Positions 35,083 through 45,657 of a DNA stretch of 64,000 bases are shown here, piece after piece. The notes below the pieces were generated by a model. That model saw only the letters and a list, made by a program, of their open reading frames with translations. It did not search any database and was not told the origin of the DNA. This DNA is from Coniferiporia sulphurascens (Eukaryota; Basidiomycota; Agaricomycetes; Hymenochaetales; Hymenochaetaceae), in the NCBI GenBank assembly GCA_002794785.1, contig NBBA01000005.1, positions 1,426,001-1,490,000 on the forward strand. Direction: 5' to 3'. Numbering within the stretch: the first letter of the stretch is position 1; every line of letters begins with the position of its first letter. Position numbers and translations under genes: made by a program.

Positions 35083-35728
35083 GAACAGTTCCTTATCACT
35101 GCCCTTCCATAGACCTTTCCCCTGGAACTCAAAATATTGCGCATGGATAAATTATTTTGATCAGCTCGTTCGCTTTTACATATTCTCAGACGATGTGTAG
35201 TGAAATTTTGACGGTGAACGGTTGGAAGAACAGATAAGTTGCACTATCCGATCTTACTCTGGCGCAGGCTCAGGCTGGCAGCGCCAGCATCATTTGGTAG
35301 CTTTTGGGGCGCTAAATCGCCTACACGAGACATGATCTTGGGATGCTACCTCGAGCTAGGATAAAGACCTAGGATAAAGACTTCTGGAAAGACCCTATCA
35401 TCATATCCGATTCGGCCGTGATGAACATCATAGCTCTCGGAAAAGATACGTACACTACAAGGCTCCTTAACTGCTTGCGAGCGTATCTTCGATAACACGG
35501 CGGACCCATGCAAATAAGCCGAGGGATTTGTCCGCTCGCCCACTGTAAGCCAGCATAGTCGGTTGTGGGACACCCATTGGGACGAAATTGGGACTTGAAT
35601 TCTGCAACTGCGCGTGTGAAGCTTCAGATACGGTGCCAAACCTGAGAGGGTGTGCGCGAAGAAGCTGGTATGCATGGCAATCCAGTGTTAGGTCGCCCGC
35701 ACTTCTGATACGGAAGTTTCTTACGAAG
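35083..35728. other. Convergent intergenic region
   Basis: About 650 bp between the stops of the Kre9-like gene and MED17. A 13-bp perfect tandem duplication sits at 35356-35381. No gene can be supported. Confidence 0.4.
35356..35381. repeat. 13-bp direct repeat, two perfect copies
   Basis: CTAGGATAAAGAC occurs twice in immediate succession (35356-35368 and 35369-35381) in a non-coding stretch. A simple local duplication. Confidence 0.85.
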
Positions 35729-37937
35729 TCAAAAAGATATCAGCAAATGCTCTCTTGTCAGTCTCAGAACGCAAGGAGAAGTGGAATATAATATTATTTG
35801 ACGGGAACGAAAATTTCGTACGCACAGAGTACAGCCTTCCCAACGTCCAATTGCACGACACATTATTTCGTCAACGAACCACGTCCCGTTCAATGCGTGG
35901 CAAGCTTCAATACCAAGCTCGCAGATGCGCGCGAGTAGACTGCGCTCGGTCTCGTCGGTAAGGAGCTGCGCAAGCTGCGGGATGGAGGCAATTGCAATGG
36001 TCGCTTGAGGGAGATGTGCTGTAAGTGAGGAAGGTGAAGCGAAAGTAAAGCGGATAGTATGTCTGGAGGTATGAAGTATGCGTCAACTTCCACTTTCTTG
36101 ACCTGTATTAGTTACGTTTGAAATGGAGGTAACAAACCTGGCGTCTATCCTCAAATTGGCCTCCCCGCCTACTTTCTCTTTCCCCTCGGTTAAAGCGTCC
36201 ACTACGGCCACGCCCGTCTCTCCTACTCCTTCAAACCGCAGGTTCACTGCCACCCCTGCAGCCCGCAGTCTTTTTAATGAGCGCTCCAGCTCGTCACGAA
36301 CACGCCTAAGAAATACGTGATACTGCAGCAAGTCGATGATTGGCTGCAGAATCTGTGGAACCTGAGTACGGAGAAATGTAGACGGCACTGACGGGGTTGA
36401 ACTAGTCATACCGCGCAAGTGCGACGAGGTCAACCCGAGGCGCGTGGACTTTGCGTGTGCATGTTGTCGCAGGAGGAGAACGAGGAGGGTCGAGGCGATA
36501 AGGTCACAGAGTGCACGGCCTGCGAAGTCGGTTGATGAAATTGTACTGCGATTGGAGGGCGAAATGAGGTCTTTGTCTATCTAAGAGGAATATCAGTCGT
36601 GCCGTCTGTCCCAACATGGAGCGACATACCAGCTCGAATCGGAGCTCAACGTCCTGCGCTGCGTCAATAACAATCAGCCGCTCTGACACGCGCGTCGATG
36701 CTGTTGGAAGATTGCTCGCTTCCTTTATGAGCCCCTCGAAAATCTCCCTTTCAACGACTTCCTTTTGCGCGTCTCTGATAGAGCCATGCAAGGTATCCTC
36801 GGGGTAAGCTTTGATCTGGCTGTGGCACGTGGATACAACGCCGGACGCATCCTTTCTCTTCAAACTTACGCGCAAGCGCGTCTGGTCTCGGTGCGGGAAA
36901 ACCAACGGCGCACTAGTAGATGGTGTCGTCGCGAAGAATGCCACATGAGCAATAGCATTCCTGCGATAGAGCGGAGGGGCTTGAGGTGCACAGATTAAGA
37001 TAACGGGGTTCATTAATCAAAGGCTGAGGGGGAAGACGTACATTGTTCGAGTCCGTAGGATATTAGGAAGTCTCTGCTTGCCTTGTCCGCACCCTTGCCG
37101 GTTGGAGCACCAAGCGGCAAGGGTGCTGGAATGAGTCCCCAGTTTGCGCGCCTTATGCGGAGGGCGTCCGCCCAATAGATTTCTGAACGTGATGTACTGC
37201 GCTCGACCCCCTCAGCGGCCACGCGCAACATGTCTGACGCCTTGCGCAAGGCGTCATCCTTTCCTCCTGTGACAAGCTGCGCATTAAAGGCATGAACTGA
37301 CAATATGGGAGGGAGTGCAGACACTGTAGAGGCCGTCAGGAGACCAGGGACGAGGGTAGGGTTAAGAGACGCCAGGGGAAGCGTCGAAGGAGCTGTGAGA
37401 GTTGACGCGCTTGCGACGGATGGAGCGGGAGCAGAGGCGGAAAGGAGGAGAGACAGGAGGTCGCGCGCATGCGACATTTCACCCAGTGCGATGCTGGCAA
37501 GAAGTTGGCATCTATATCCTCTATATGACAGTAAATGGGATACATACGCACTGAAGACGAGGCAGAATTTCGCTGCGCATTTTGAACAGCATCTCGGGAG
37601 TCATGAGCTTCGGCTCCCCGCCCAAGTCTTGATCCTCTGCGGAGGCTATAGATACGTCTGCACCGTCAGCAGAACCTCCGGACGTGTCTTCATCGTCGCC
37701 GCGGTTGTACCTCGAAGCTGGATCGGAGGTGAAGAAGTCTAGGCCACGCTCAGCAAATATGCGCCTGAAACGTTCGCCGAGTTTCGCTTCCCATTCCTGC
37801 CTGGGCTCATAGACGAACTCGCCGTCCTGTGCGATGTCGAGCAGAGTGGGAAGCGGCTGGCCCCTGTCATCTTTGTAGGGACGTTCGAGGGAGAGCTTTG
37901 TTTTTCTCCAGGCGGGCTCGTCGCCGGGCTCGTGCAT
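35729..37937 (-). CDS. MED17: Mediator complex subunit 17
   Basis: Five exons (35729-36062, 36138-36580, 36630-36979, 37042-37511, 37552-37937) give 660 residues. Diagnostic stretches are LLDIAQDGEFVYEPRQEW, the RIRRANWGLIPAPLPLG and GKGADKASRDFLISYGLE segments, then VFPHRDQTRLRVSLK, IFEGLIKEASNLPTASTRVS and FTFASPSSLTAHLPQA. Together these identify Med17/Srb4, the scaffold of the Mediator head module that contacts RNA polymerase II. The C-terminal reading RWEGCTLC to the stop at 35729 is less certain; one more 3' intron is possible. The start lies only ~195 bp from the divergent transcription-factor gene. Confidence 0.92.
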
Positions 37938-38132
37938 TGAGCCTGGTCTAACACTTCAGGGGCATGAACCGATAAGCAAAATACAGTTTACGTATCGAGT
38001 TAGTTAATAAACAAGTAGACGCGATAACACTGATATGATTATCTAATCAGGATGTGACTCGGGGTCGGACCGAGAATGATAGACGAAAGGGACGAGTGCA
38101 ACTCTTTCTGGTCTTCCAGCACAGTCCACGGC

Positions 38133-41100
38133 ATGGTCAAGTCTGAGCCGCCCGCCCAGCAAGCTGCCCACCACCCCGCCGCCCTCTCCGCAAAACGCAA
38201 AAAGCAAGACGATTTCGACCAGGCTAGTCACGTCTCGAAAAAGAAGCCTCGTACAAGAGTAAGGTGCGCTGCTTTCCCCAGATAACAAGCTCGGTGTGGC
38301 CGTCCTCACTGTCCTGTCTTAAAAAAAAAGCTACTCTTGTGGCGAGTGTCATCGGCGAAAACAAAAGGCATGTCCCTCTTCCCGAGGAGCTCTCAGCTTA
38401 CTTAGTCTCTTGCATACAGTGCGACCGACAAGTACCTTGCTCCCACGTCCGTCTTCAACATCCTCAATTATTGCGAATTCCTCTAATCATATTGTTTCTT
38501 TGTTTGTCTGGAAACAATTGTAGTGCGTCGCCCGCAAGGTGCCAGAGCTTTGCAAGGCCTACACTCCTGGAAAGTCGGACCAGGACATTCATGCACGCCT
38601 CTCCCGTCTCGAACAAATAATCGAACTCGCCCTCCCTCAATTTGCCGCAGGCAGCCCCAGCAGTCCCTCATCGCCCGCCGCTGGACCCTCGGTACACTCC
38701 CGCATGACCGATGACGAAGGATCGCAGGCGGAGGAGGGGGATGTCGGCGCAGGTACTTTTGACGGCGGTGGGAAGTGGTATGGGAAGAGCGTGTCTGGCA
38801 GTGTCGCTCCCGTATCCATGCTCGAGCAGGTAAGGCTCTGTGGACGGAAATATAAGGGCGATGTGTCGCTGAACTGTGTTGTTTCTGCGCTTGAAGCTCA
38901 GTTACGTTGGTCCCAGTGCGGACGGCGCGCACGAACCCTTGCACCCGCACTACTTAAACTACCCCGCAAGCGCGAGCAGGCCGAGCGTACCAGAAAATAT
39001 GCCATTGATGGGGGAGAGTGAGTCGGAAAGCTCGATGCTCCAGAATGCAGAGCCGACGGCTGCAGACCTTCTGCAAAGTCTTATTCGGGACTGTGGACTC
39101 TCGGAGAACAAGTTACATGAGCTCCTGCAAGAGCTTCCCAGGAAGGAGCTCACCGATCTTCTCATAGATTACTACTTTAAAAACATGTGAGTGGCCTACT
39201 GGTCCTGTACGTAGTTTTGTACCTGTATGTTGATGCTATCTCCATCTGAGTAGGAATTGGACGAGATATCCAATATCGGAGCACGATTTTAGAACGTCTT
39301 ATGCAGAGCTCTTCATCGACAGAGTGGGCTCCAACCCGAATGATATTCGCTTCCTTCCTTTACTTTTTGTTGTCCTCGCAATCTCTGTCCGACTATCACC
39401 TGAACACATCGGCGGAAATGCACAAGAACGGAGATTGATGTCTATGCGCTTCTATTGGTCTTGTGCGTTACTTGCTCTTGGCGGATGTGTTTCAGACTGG
39501 ACTGACGTCGGTTGCAGCACGGCGCGCTTTACTAATTGCCGCCGCGATACAACCTGACTCCTTGGAGATGGTTCTTACCCGGTTGCTGGTCAGACATTCC
39601 CGTCTTTCTGAACTCTGACAGGAAGTCTGAACGTCTTCGTTACGACAGAGCGCACGCTACCTAACTTTCGACCGCCGTATCACGGAGTGTTGGAGTCAAT
39701 TAGGTGCTGCGGTGTGTACAGCCCAAGCCCTTGGTTTGCACCGCGATCCGGCTGGAATGGTAAGCCCCTGTTGGGCTAGGGTCTAAATGTAGCTAATACG
39801 CGCCTTGCATGGATAGCGTTTGGAACCTGCGCAGGTAGAATATCGGCGAAGGATATGGTTGGTAACATTCACCTAGCGTTTAAATAGATAGCAGCTGATA
39901 TCCCCTACAGGGCGTACCTGTATCATGCCGACAGATCGTACTCCATGGTACTCGGGCGCCCTTACGCAATACAAGATGAATACTCGACCACCCTTCCACC
40001 ACTAAACATCGAAGACCTCACCTCTCTTACACCCACGCTCACCGCTCCTCCCCTTTCTAACCCCACCCGTATGACCTTTGTCATATTGCGGCACGGTTTG
40101 GCCTACCTCATCGGCAAAATGGTACAGTGCGTCGCCCTCTTGTCCTGCCTTTTAACGGACGTAATCTTACTGATGACCATGCACAGCTTTTTCCAGCGTG
40201 TTCGCATTCAAAACCATTACTCGGATGTCCTAGCGCTTGATGAAGAGCTGCAAAAGTTCATCGATACCCTGCCCCCTCACTTTTCATTTAAGCCAGTTAC
40301 TTCCCTGGACAACATAGAAGAATACTCATACATTCCGCTACATCGTTATTTGTTGACAACGGAGATTCTCTTTGTGCGCATCAGTCTGCATCGTCCGTTC
40401 ATTTTACGACGACTCGATTCGGACCGATATGGTCACTCGCGGCGCGCTTGCTTCGCTGCTGCGCTAATGGATTTCGAGGTGCGCCAAGCGTACCGGCGCA
40501 CGCAGTCTAAGGAGGTATTGCGTATGGTCGGCAACGCGTACCGCGAGTTCCAGACAACCATGATTAGTGGCATCTATCTCGTCCTCGATCCTAACGGGAA
40601 GGACGCAGCCGCAATGCATGTCATTCTTGACTCATTCCTCAAAGACCACGAGGCGATTAGCGCGGAGGTGCTCGACGACACAACACGCCGTGAGATCAGG
40701 ATAGTCGAATTTTTAAAGAACAAAGCCTTACAGGCAGAAAATGTTCATCGTGCGCCTGTGGACGCGTCCCCTGGCTCGACCCCCGACCAGACTTTGGATG
40801 CACAGGCGAACGCGAACCTCCTGCTTAGCCTGCAGCAGTCACGGAATGCGCACCTCCAGCACGCACGATCTGCGAGCGAGAGCGCGACGTCGCCGCGTGT
40901 GCGTGCGGCGTTTCCTCCTTTGGCGGCAAAGGGTGTGGCGACGGCCGCAAGCACGCCGGGATCATTACTCGGAAATGCGAACGCTGGTACGGCTGGACTG
41001 CCGCAATCTCCAACGTTCCAGCGTATCCAAGCGCAAAGCGCCGTAGCGAGCACGAGGCACTCCCCGGTTGGCTCGGGTAGTCCGAGTGCTGATGAGGACA

Positions 41101-41369
41101 TGAGCGCGCAAAACATGCTTGACCATTGGTGTAATGCCGTCACGAACCCCCCGCCGTTACTCCTGGATTCGCTGGCGAACAACAGCAGTTCATTGTCAAG
41201 CGGCCAATGGGGGACATTTTCAACCGGCGTCACGAGTGGCGTTGCAGATTGGCTGAACACGCCATATCTCCTGAACAGCGATTCGGGAATGAGCAATGGT
41301 CTGGAGGGTGCGGATTATAATTATTGGGAGAGTCTCGTGAACACGATCCGTGGTGGTCCCGTTCAATAA
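38133..41369 (+). CDS. Zn2Cys6 transcription factor with fungal-specific TF domain
   Basis: Eleven exons (38133-38263, 38331-38367, 38420-38446, 38524-38829, 38897-39186, 39254-39462, 39518-39588, 39649-39759, 39817-39857, 39911-40126, 40187-41369) give 873 residues. The binuclear cluster is split over exons 2-4: CGECHRRKQKC, then DRQVPCSHCVARKVPELC, spaced C-x2-C-x6-C-x5-C-x2-C-x8-C. A coiled segment (ARLSRLEQIIELAL) follows. The middle-homology region contains FRTSYAELFIDRV, AAVCTAQALGLHRDPAGM and YHADRSYSMVLGRPYAIQD. Intron 2 (38368-38419) has a GC donor. The intron at 40127-40186 is 60 nt and in frame. Target genes cannot be inferred; the neighbours are housekeeping genes. Confidence 0.88.
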
Positions 41370-41597
41370 AAAAAACGTTTCTGTGGATTTTTATGTATTG
41401 GATGTGCTGATGGGTTTGTTAGTATCTGTTATTAGCCTTCCTGATTGTTGTCTCCGTGTATTTGCCTTAGTTGCTTCAAAGTGTATGTGGATATCATTTT
41501 CTTATGCTGAGATGAAGAAGCCCTTGGGAGCGAACAAATGTGAACAAGAGTGTGCGATAGATGATATTTTACAGGATCAGCCTTGTGGCGACGGTGC

Positions 41598-42006
41598 TTA
41601 TTGTTTCGGGACCCAGAGGTCGTAGAGCTCTTTGTCGGCAGGGTCGAAACAAGACACAATGGTCGGGTCCACACGAATAATTATGCGCTTTGTCGAGGAA
41701 CTGAAAGCAGAGTTGGCGGGATTTGTTCTCAAAGGCATTCGTGTTGGGGCCGAAGAAATAGTGGACGTCGGAGAGTCCAAAGTAGACACGGCTCTCTGCG
41801 GCTAACATTTCAGCCTGCGCGCAAGGAAAGGACTGGTAAGACTAGCTGACTTGGATTGTACTGGTGTTCTGGCGGGGGCTCGGAGAGGGTCCGGGGCGAG
41901 ATGTATCAAATGCAGATGTAAAGCCTACAGACAGAGGGTGAGCAGACAGAAAGAGACAGCATTTTTATCTGAACGTACCTGAAGGGCTCGGGGAGGAGTT
42001 CGCCAT
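41598..42006 (-). CDS. Small unrecognised protein
   Basis: I do not recognise this gene. Three exons (41598-41795, 41851-41924, 41979-42006) joined by GT-AG introns of 54 and 55 nt give 99 residues from MANSSPSPSGFTSAF. The first two thirds are Ser/Thr/Pro-rich and probably disordered. The last 28 residues (RIIIRVDPTIVSCFDPADKE, then LYDLWVPKQ and stop) look like a folded, conserved motif. Two other frames overlap this stretch, but only this one gives a coherent end. It is convergent with the transcription factor and divergent from VID27, whose ATG is 267 bp away. Confidence 0.45.
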
Positions 42007-42272
42007 GGTAGGTAGCGAGCCGAGCCGACGCGCCTGTCACGTTCGCGTCTCTGAAGCTTATGTAATGTCCGTGGTCGCGGCGGCCGACTCTGGCCCTCAG
42101 ACCGCATACATCACTTTGGACCTTTGGTCTTGAACCACTATGAACATCGTTGGCCGGAGTAAGCATCGTGAAATACCTTCCGTGCTCTGCTTTCTCTGAC
42201 AAATTGTACAGTCTTTGGCTTTGGAGCTTCCCTCCGTGCGCTTCTACATCTGTTCTACCCTCTTGTTGACCC

Positions 42273-45076
42273 ATGAATGCCGCTCCCATAGAGGGTTCAA
42301 ACACGCCAGAGCTGGTCAAGATTCCGTCGGGGCAGCTCTATCTTGTCCGCCCAGGTAATATCCGTAGCTCTCGCGAATGCATGTGCGTGTCCTCACCCGG
42401 TCCGAGTGCTACTGACTCACCCGCGGCATCAGCTACAACGATGCAATGGCTACTGTGCGCAAGGCACCGTCAGTCGAACATAACTTTCAGCTCGTAATAA
42501 CGCGTGTTTTCGAAGAGGGCGAGGAAGATATACTCGAGGAAGAGGACGAGAGTGGGTGCTGATCTACTTTGGATATATCCGCTATATGCGCCCCCGAATC
42601 CGCGAGCGATAAAGGCTGACCGACGTGCAGATGACGACAAGGTCTTTTTGGTCGGTGAGGAGCTTGAGTTCCGCACGGGTGAGATCGACGGTGAACCTAC
42701 CTTGGTCTGGCGCGACCTCGATGGCGATGTCGACGAGACATACGAGTTCGTCGCAACCGGGGCGAATGTGCATACTGTCGAATTATTCGTGCAGTGCATG
42801 TATCGCGCTATGTACGAGCGCAAGTACAAGACAAGCTCTGACAGAGCATCCAACGTGGATCTGCAGGAGTTCGTCTGGAAGTAAGCCTGAACAATGTTTT
42901 TGCGAATGTTTCCTGACGCCCATTCGTACGTTGCCTAAAAGGAAACCGGGTAAAAAATCAACAAAGACAGCGAAAGCGGCTGTAACAAAAGCCTCCAAAC
43001 GCGAAACTGAAGACGATTCTGCGCTTGCCAGCGCGATGAATAATATGACCGTCGTAGCAGAGCCGACTCCCGAGCCATCGAGGCCGGAGCCCGCATCGGT
43101 ACCTGCACCTGCACTCCCAACAGTTGTTCTCAAGAAAGCCGAGATGTATTTATGGGATCAAGACGACGGCCACTTCTTGAAACAGGCCGATATCTACGCG
43201 GGCATAGCGAAGCCGTCCTCGTCGACATTTAACTACGTCATCACAGCGATGACTCTCGAAGGCCAGCAGTTACTCGCACATAAAATGTCCTCTGACCTGA
43301 ATGCCCGTTGGAGCACGAAACTCGCGAGCCTTACCTGGAACCATACGAGCGAAAATGGGATTATCAGCAGCTGGTGCTTCAAATTTGAAACGCTCGAGGA
43401 TTTTAAAGAGTTCCAAGAAATGTACGGTAGCTGCATATACGAGACCCTCAACAGCGTCAGCTGGCAGAAAGCTAAGGTATGGGTTCTTGTATAATTCCGT
43501 ATTCTTCAATGTGAGTCTTACTGGCTGCTAAATAGGCGGACGAGCAACAATACGTCATGAGCTCTTACGACAATGATGTAGAGATGTTAGACATTGAAGA
43601 CGATGAAGAAGACGAAGAACTAGTCGAAGATGCCATTGGGGGTAAGATATACTTGCGTACCGGTTCCCTTCCGCGTATGCTCACATACATTCTTCCCTTT
43701 TTCTTTTTCTTTTTTACGAAAAGGAGCCAGTGAAGAATCTGAGGATTCCGAATCTGAAGATGAGGTTGACGATGCTGTTGTTTCGACCAGCAGCCCCGGG
43801 GAACGGAACTCCCAGCTGACTGTTGGCCACAAAAACAACAGAACATTCGTCGTCCGTGGTGAAAAGATCGGTGTCTTTAAGCACACAGATGAGGGTAAGG
43901 TCGAATACGCGGCTACAATCAGGGATCTCGGCTTCAAGAAAATGAAGTCCTTCAAGCCTAAGCATGTTCGCGTTTTGTTGGTAGTCGATCTGGGATGTTT
44001 CTGACAAGATTTCTTTATATAACAGATGATGCTACATGACCAGGATGCGAAGATGGTTTTAATGAATGCGAACGAGCAGCATTCTCTGTTTTCCATGGAC
44101 ATCGAATACGGAAAGATTGTTGAGGAGTGGAAGGTAGATGACAACATAACTGTCGACAACATAGCCCCGAAGGCCAAACTCGCTCAGATGACTGGGGAGC
44201 AAACGATCGTTGGAACTTCCCATAATGCGCTCTTCCGCATAGACCCTAGACTGGGTGCACGCGGTGGAAACACAATGGCAGAGAGCAAGCAGTACACATC
44301 CAAGAACAAGTTTTCTGGCGTTACAACAACGGGAGCCGGCAAGCTTGCTGTGGCAAGCGAGAAGGGTGACATCCGACTATTTGATACCGTTGGAAAGATT
44401 GCAAAGACTGTGCTGCCTGCGATGGGTGACCCGATCCTCGGTATTGATGTCACCACGGATGGTCGCTGGATCGTAGCGACATGCAAGTCGTATTTACTTG
44501 TGATCGACACACTCATCGGAAACGGGAAATACGCTGGCAGTCTCGGTTTCGACCGTGCATTTCCCGCAGATTCGAAACCTCAGCCAAAGCGTTTGCAGTT
44601 GCGTGGCGAGCATGCGGCGTATATGGGTCACGATGTCTCTTTTACTCCTGCAAGGTTTAACCAGGGTGAGGGCCAAGAGGAGAATGCTATTATTACGTCG
44701 ACGGGTCGATACGTCATTGCTTGGGATTTTGCCAAGGTCAAGAAGGGAAAGTTGGACAACTATGTTATCAAGAAGTGCGTTGTCATTCACTTCCGTAATC
44801 ATAATCTTTTTATAATTTTTGCTACTTAAGATACGAAGACGAGGTCGTTCAGGATAATTTCAGGTTCGGTGATGACAAGGAAATTGTATGTACAGCTTCT
44901 ATACCTGCTGCGGTTTCGTGATACGATGCTTAAGATTTTACGTGCAGATTGTCGCTTTGTCGAACGACGTACTGGCGCTCAAAAAGAAGAGCCTTAAAAA
45001 GCTTCCTCGAGCTTCGTTGAGTACGGCGGTCGGACAGCGCACGAGCAGCTCAAACATTGTAAACAGCCCATATTAA
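42273..45076 (+). CDS. VID27: Vacuolar import and degradation protein Vid27
   Basis: Nine exons (42273-42382, 42433-42551, 42607-42880, 42942-43476, 43536-43641, 43724-43965, 44026-44774, 44831-44885, 44948-45076) give 772 residues, the family size. Near the start are VKIPSGQLYLVRPGN and AMATVRKAPSVEHNFQLV. An acidic stretch follows, then a PH-like part with YLWDQDDGHFLKQADIYAGI. The C-terminal propeller region carries GEKIGVFKHTDEGKVEY, MMLHDQDAKMVLMNANEQHS and DIRLFDTVGKIAKTVLPAMG. Vid27 is linked to catabolite-triggered vacuolar degradation in yeast; its biochemical role is poorly defined. The acceptor of exon 3 (42607) is the least certain junction. Confidence 0.93.
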
Positions 45077-45657
45077 TTCACCCTCCGCTGCATTCATTAG
45101 ACCTTCCTGCTCTGTGCACCATGCTCATACACTGTGTCTGTGCGAACGATAAGCTCCGGGTGGGAAGGCCACTGTACGACCGAATTAACGTTGTATCCTA
45201 TTCTCCGAAGCTTTCATTTGTGTAAATTAATCTTGGTTTTGATGTTGTTCGGAAGGGGTTGCCGGGAGGATGAGTGACCCACCCACCAAGATCGGCATTG
45301 GCTGATTGCATACAGTCACCGAGAGTCGTCCGCCTGAGACCGACCCCCGAGCCCGACCTCCCACCGCGGCGAAGCGGGCTGCGCTATCACTTGATTGCGC
45401 CCCCAGCGAGTAACTACTCAATTGGTCGGCTATGCGTGCAAATGATGTTCGGCTGGGTACTCCGAGGACCGGTTCAGAGACTTATATGCTTTCCCGGAAC
45501 CCACGCTCCTTCCCTTCCACTCGCAGCCCGCGAGACTTCGGCTTCATATGTCTACGTCGATCTAGTATAAATATCAGCCCAAAGTCACGCACAATCAGCC
45601 ATACGCCTAGTATTTTCCTTCTGCTAGACGCTGAGTCTGCACCACACGCCAACTGCG
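45077..45657. other. VID27 3' flank and promoter of the CoA-ligase gene
   Basis: About 580 bp without a gene. It contains CCAAT-type motifs (ATTGG at about 45297 and 45420) and a TATA-like element reported separately. Confidence 0.45.
45566..45574 (+). promoter_or_regulatory. TATA-like element upstream of the CoA-ligase gene
   Basis: TATAAATAT lies 92 bp before the ATG at 45658, a reasonable position for a TATA box with a leader of some 50-60 nt. Confidence 0.5.

Noticed and set aside
35346..35675. Minus-strand 109-codon frame in the convergent gap before MED17
   Set aside because: Spans the 13-bp tandem repeat, lacks any domain signal, and no intron joins it to MED17.
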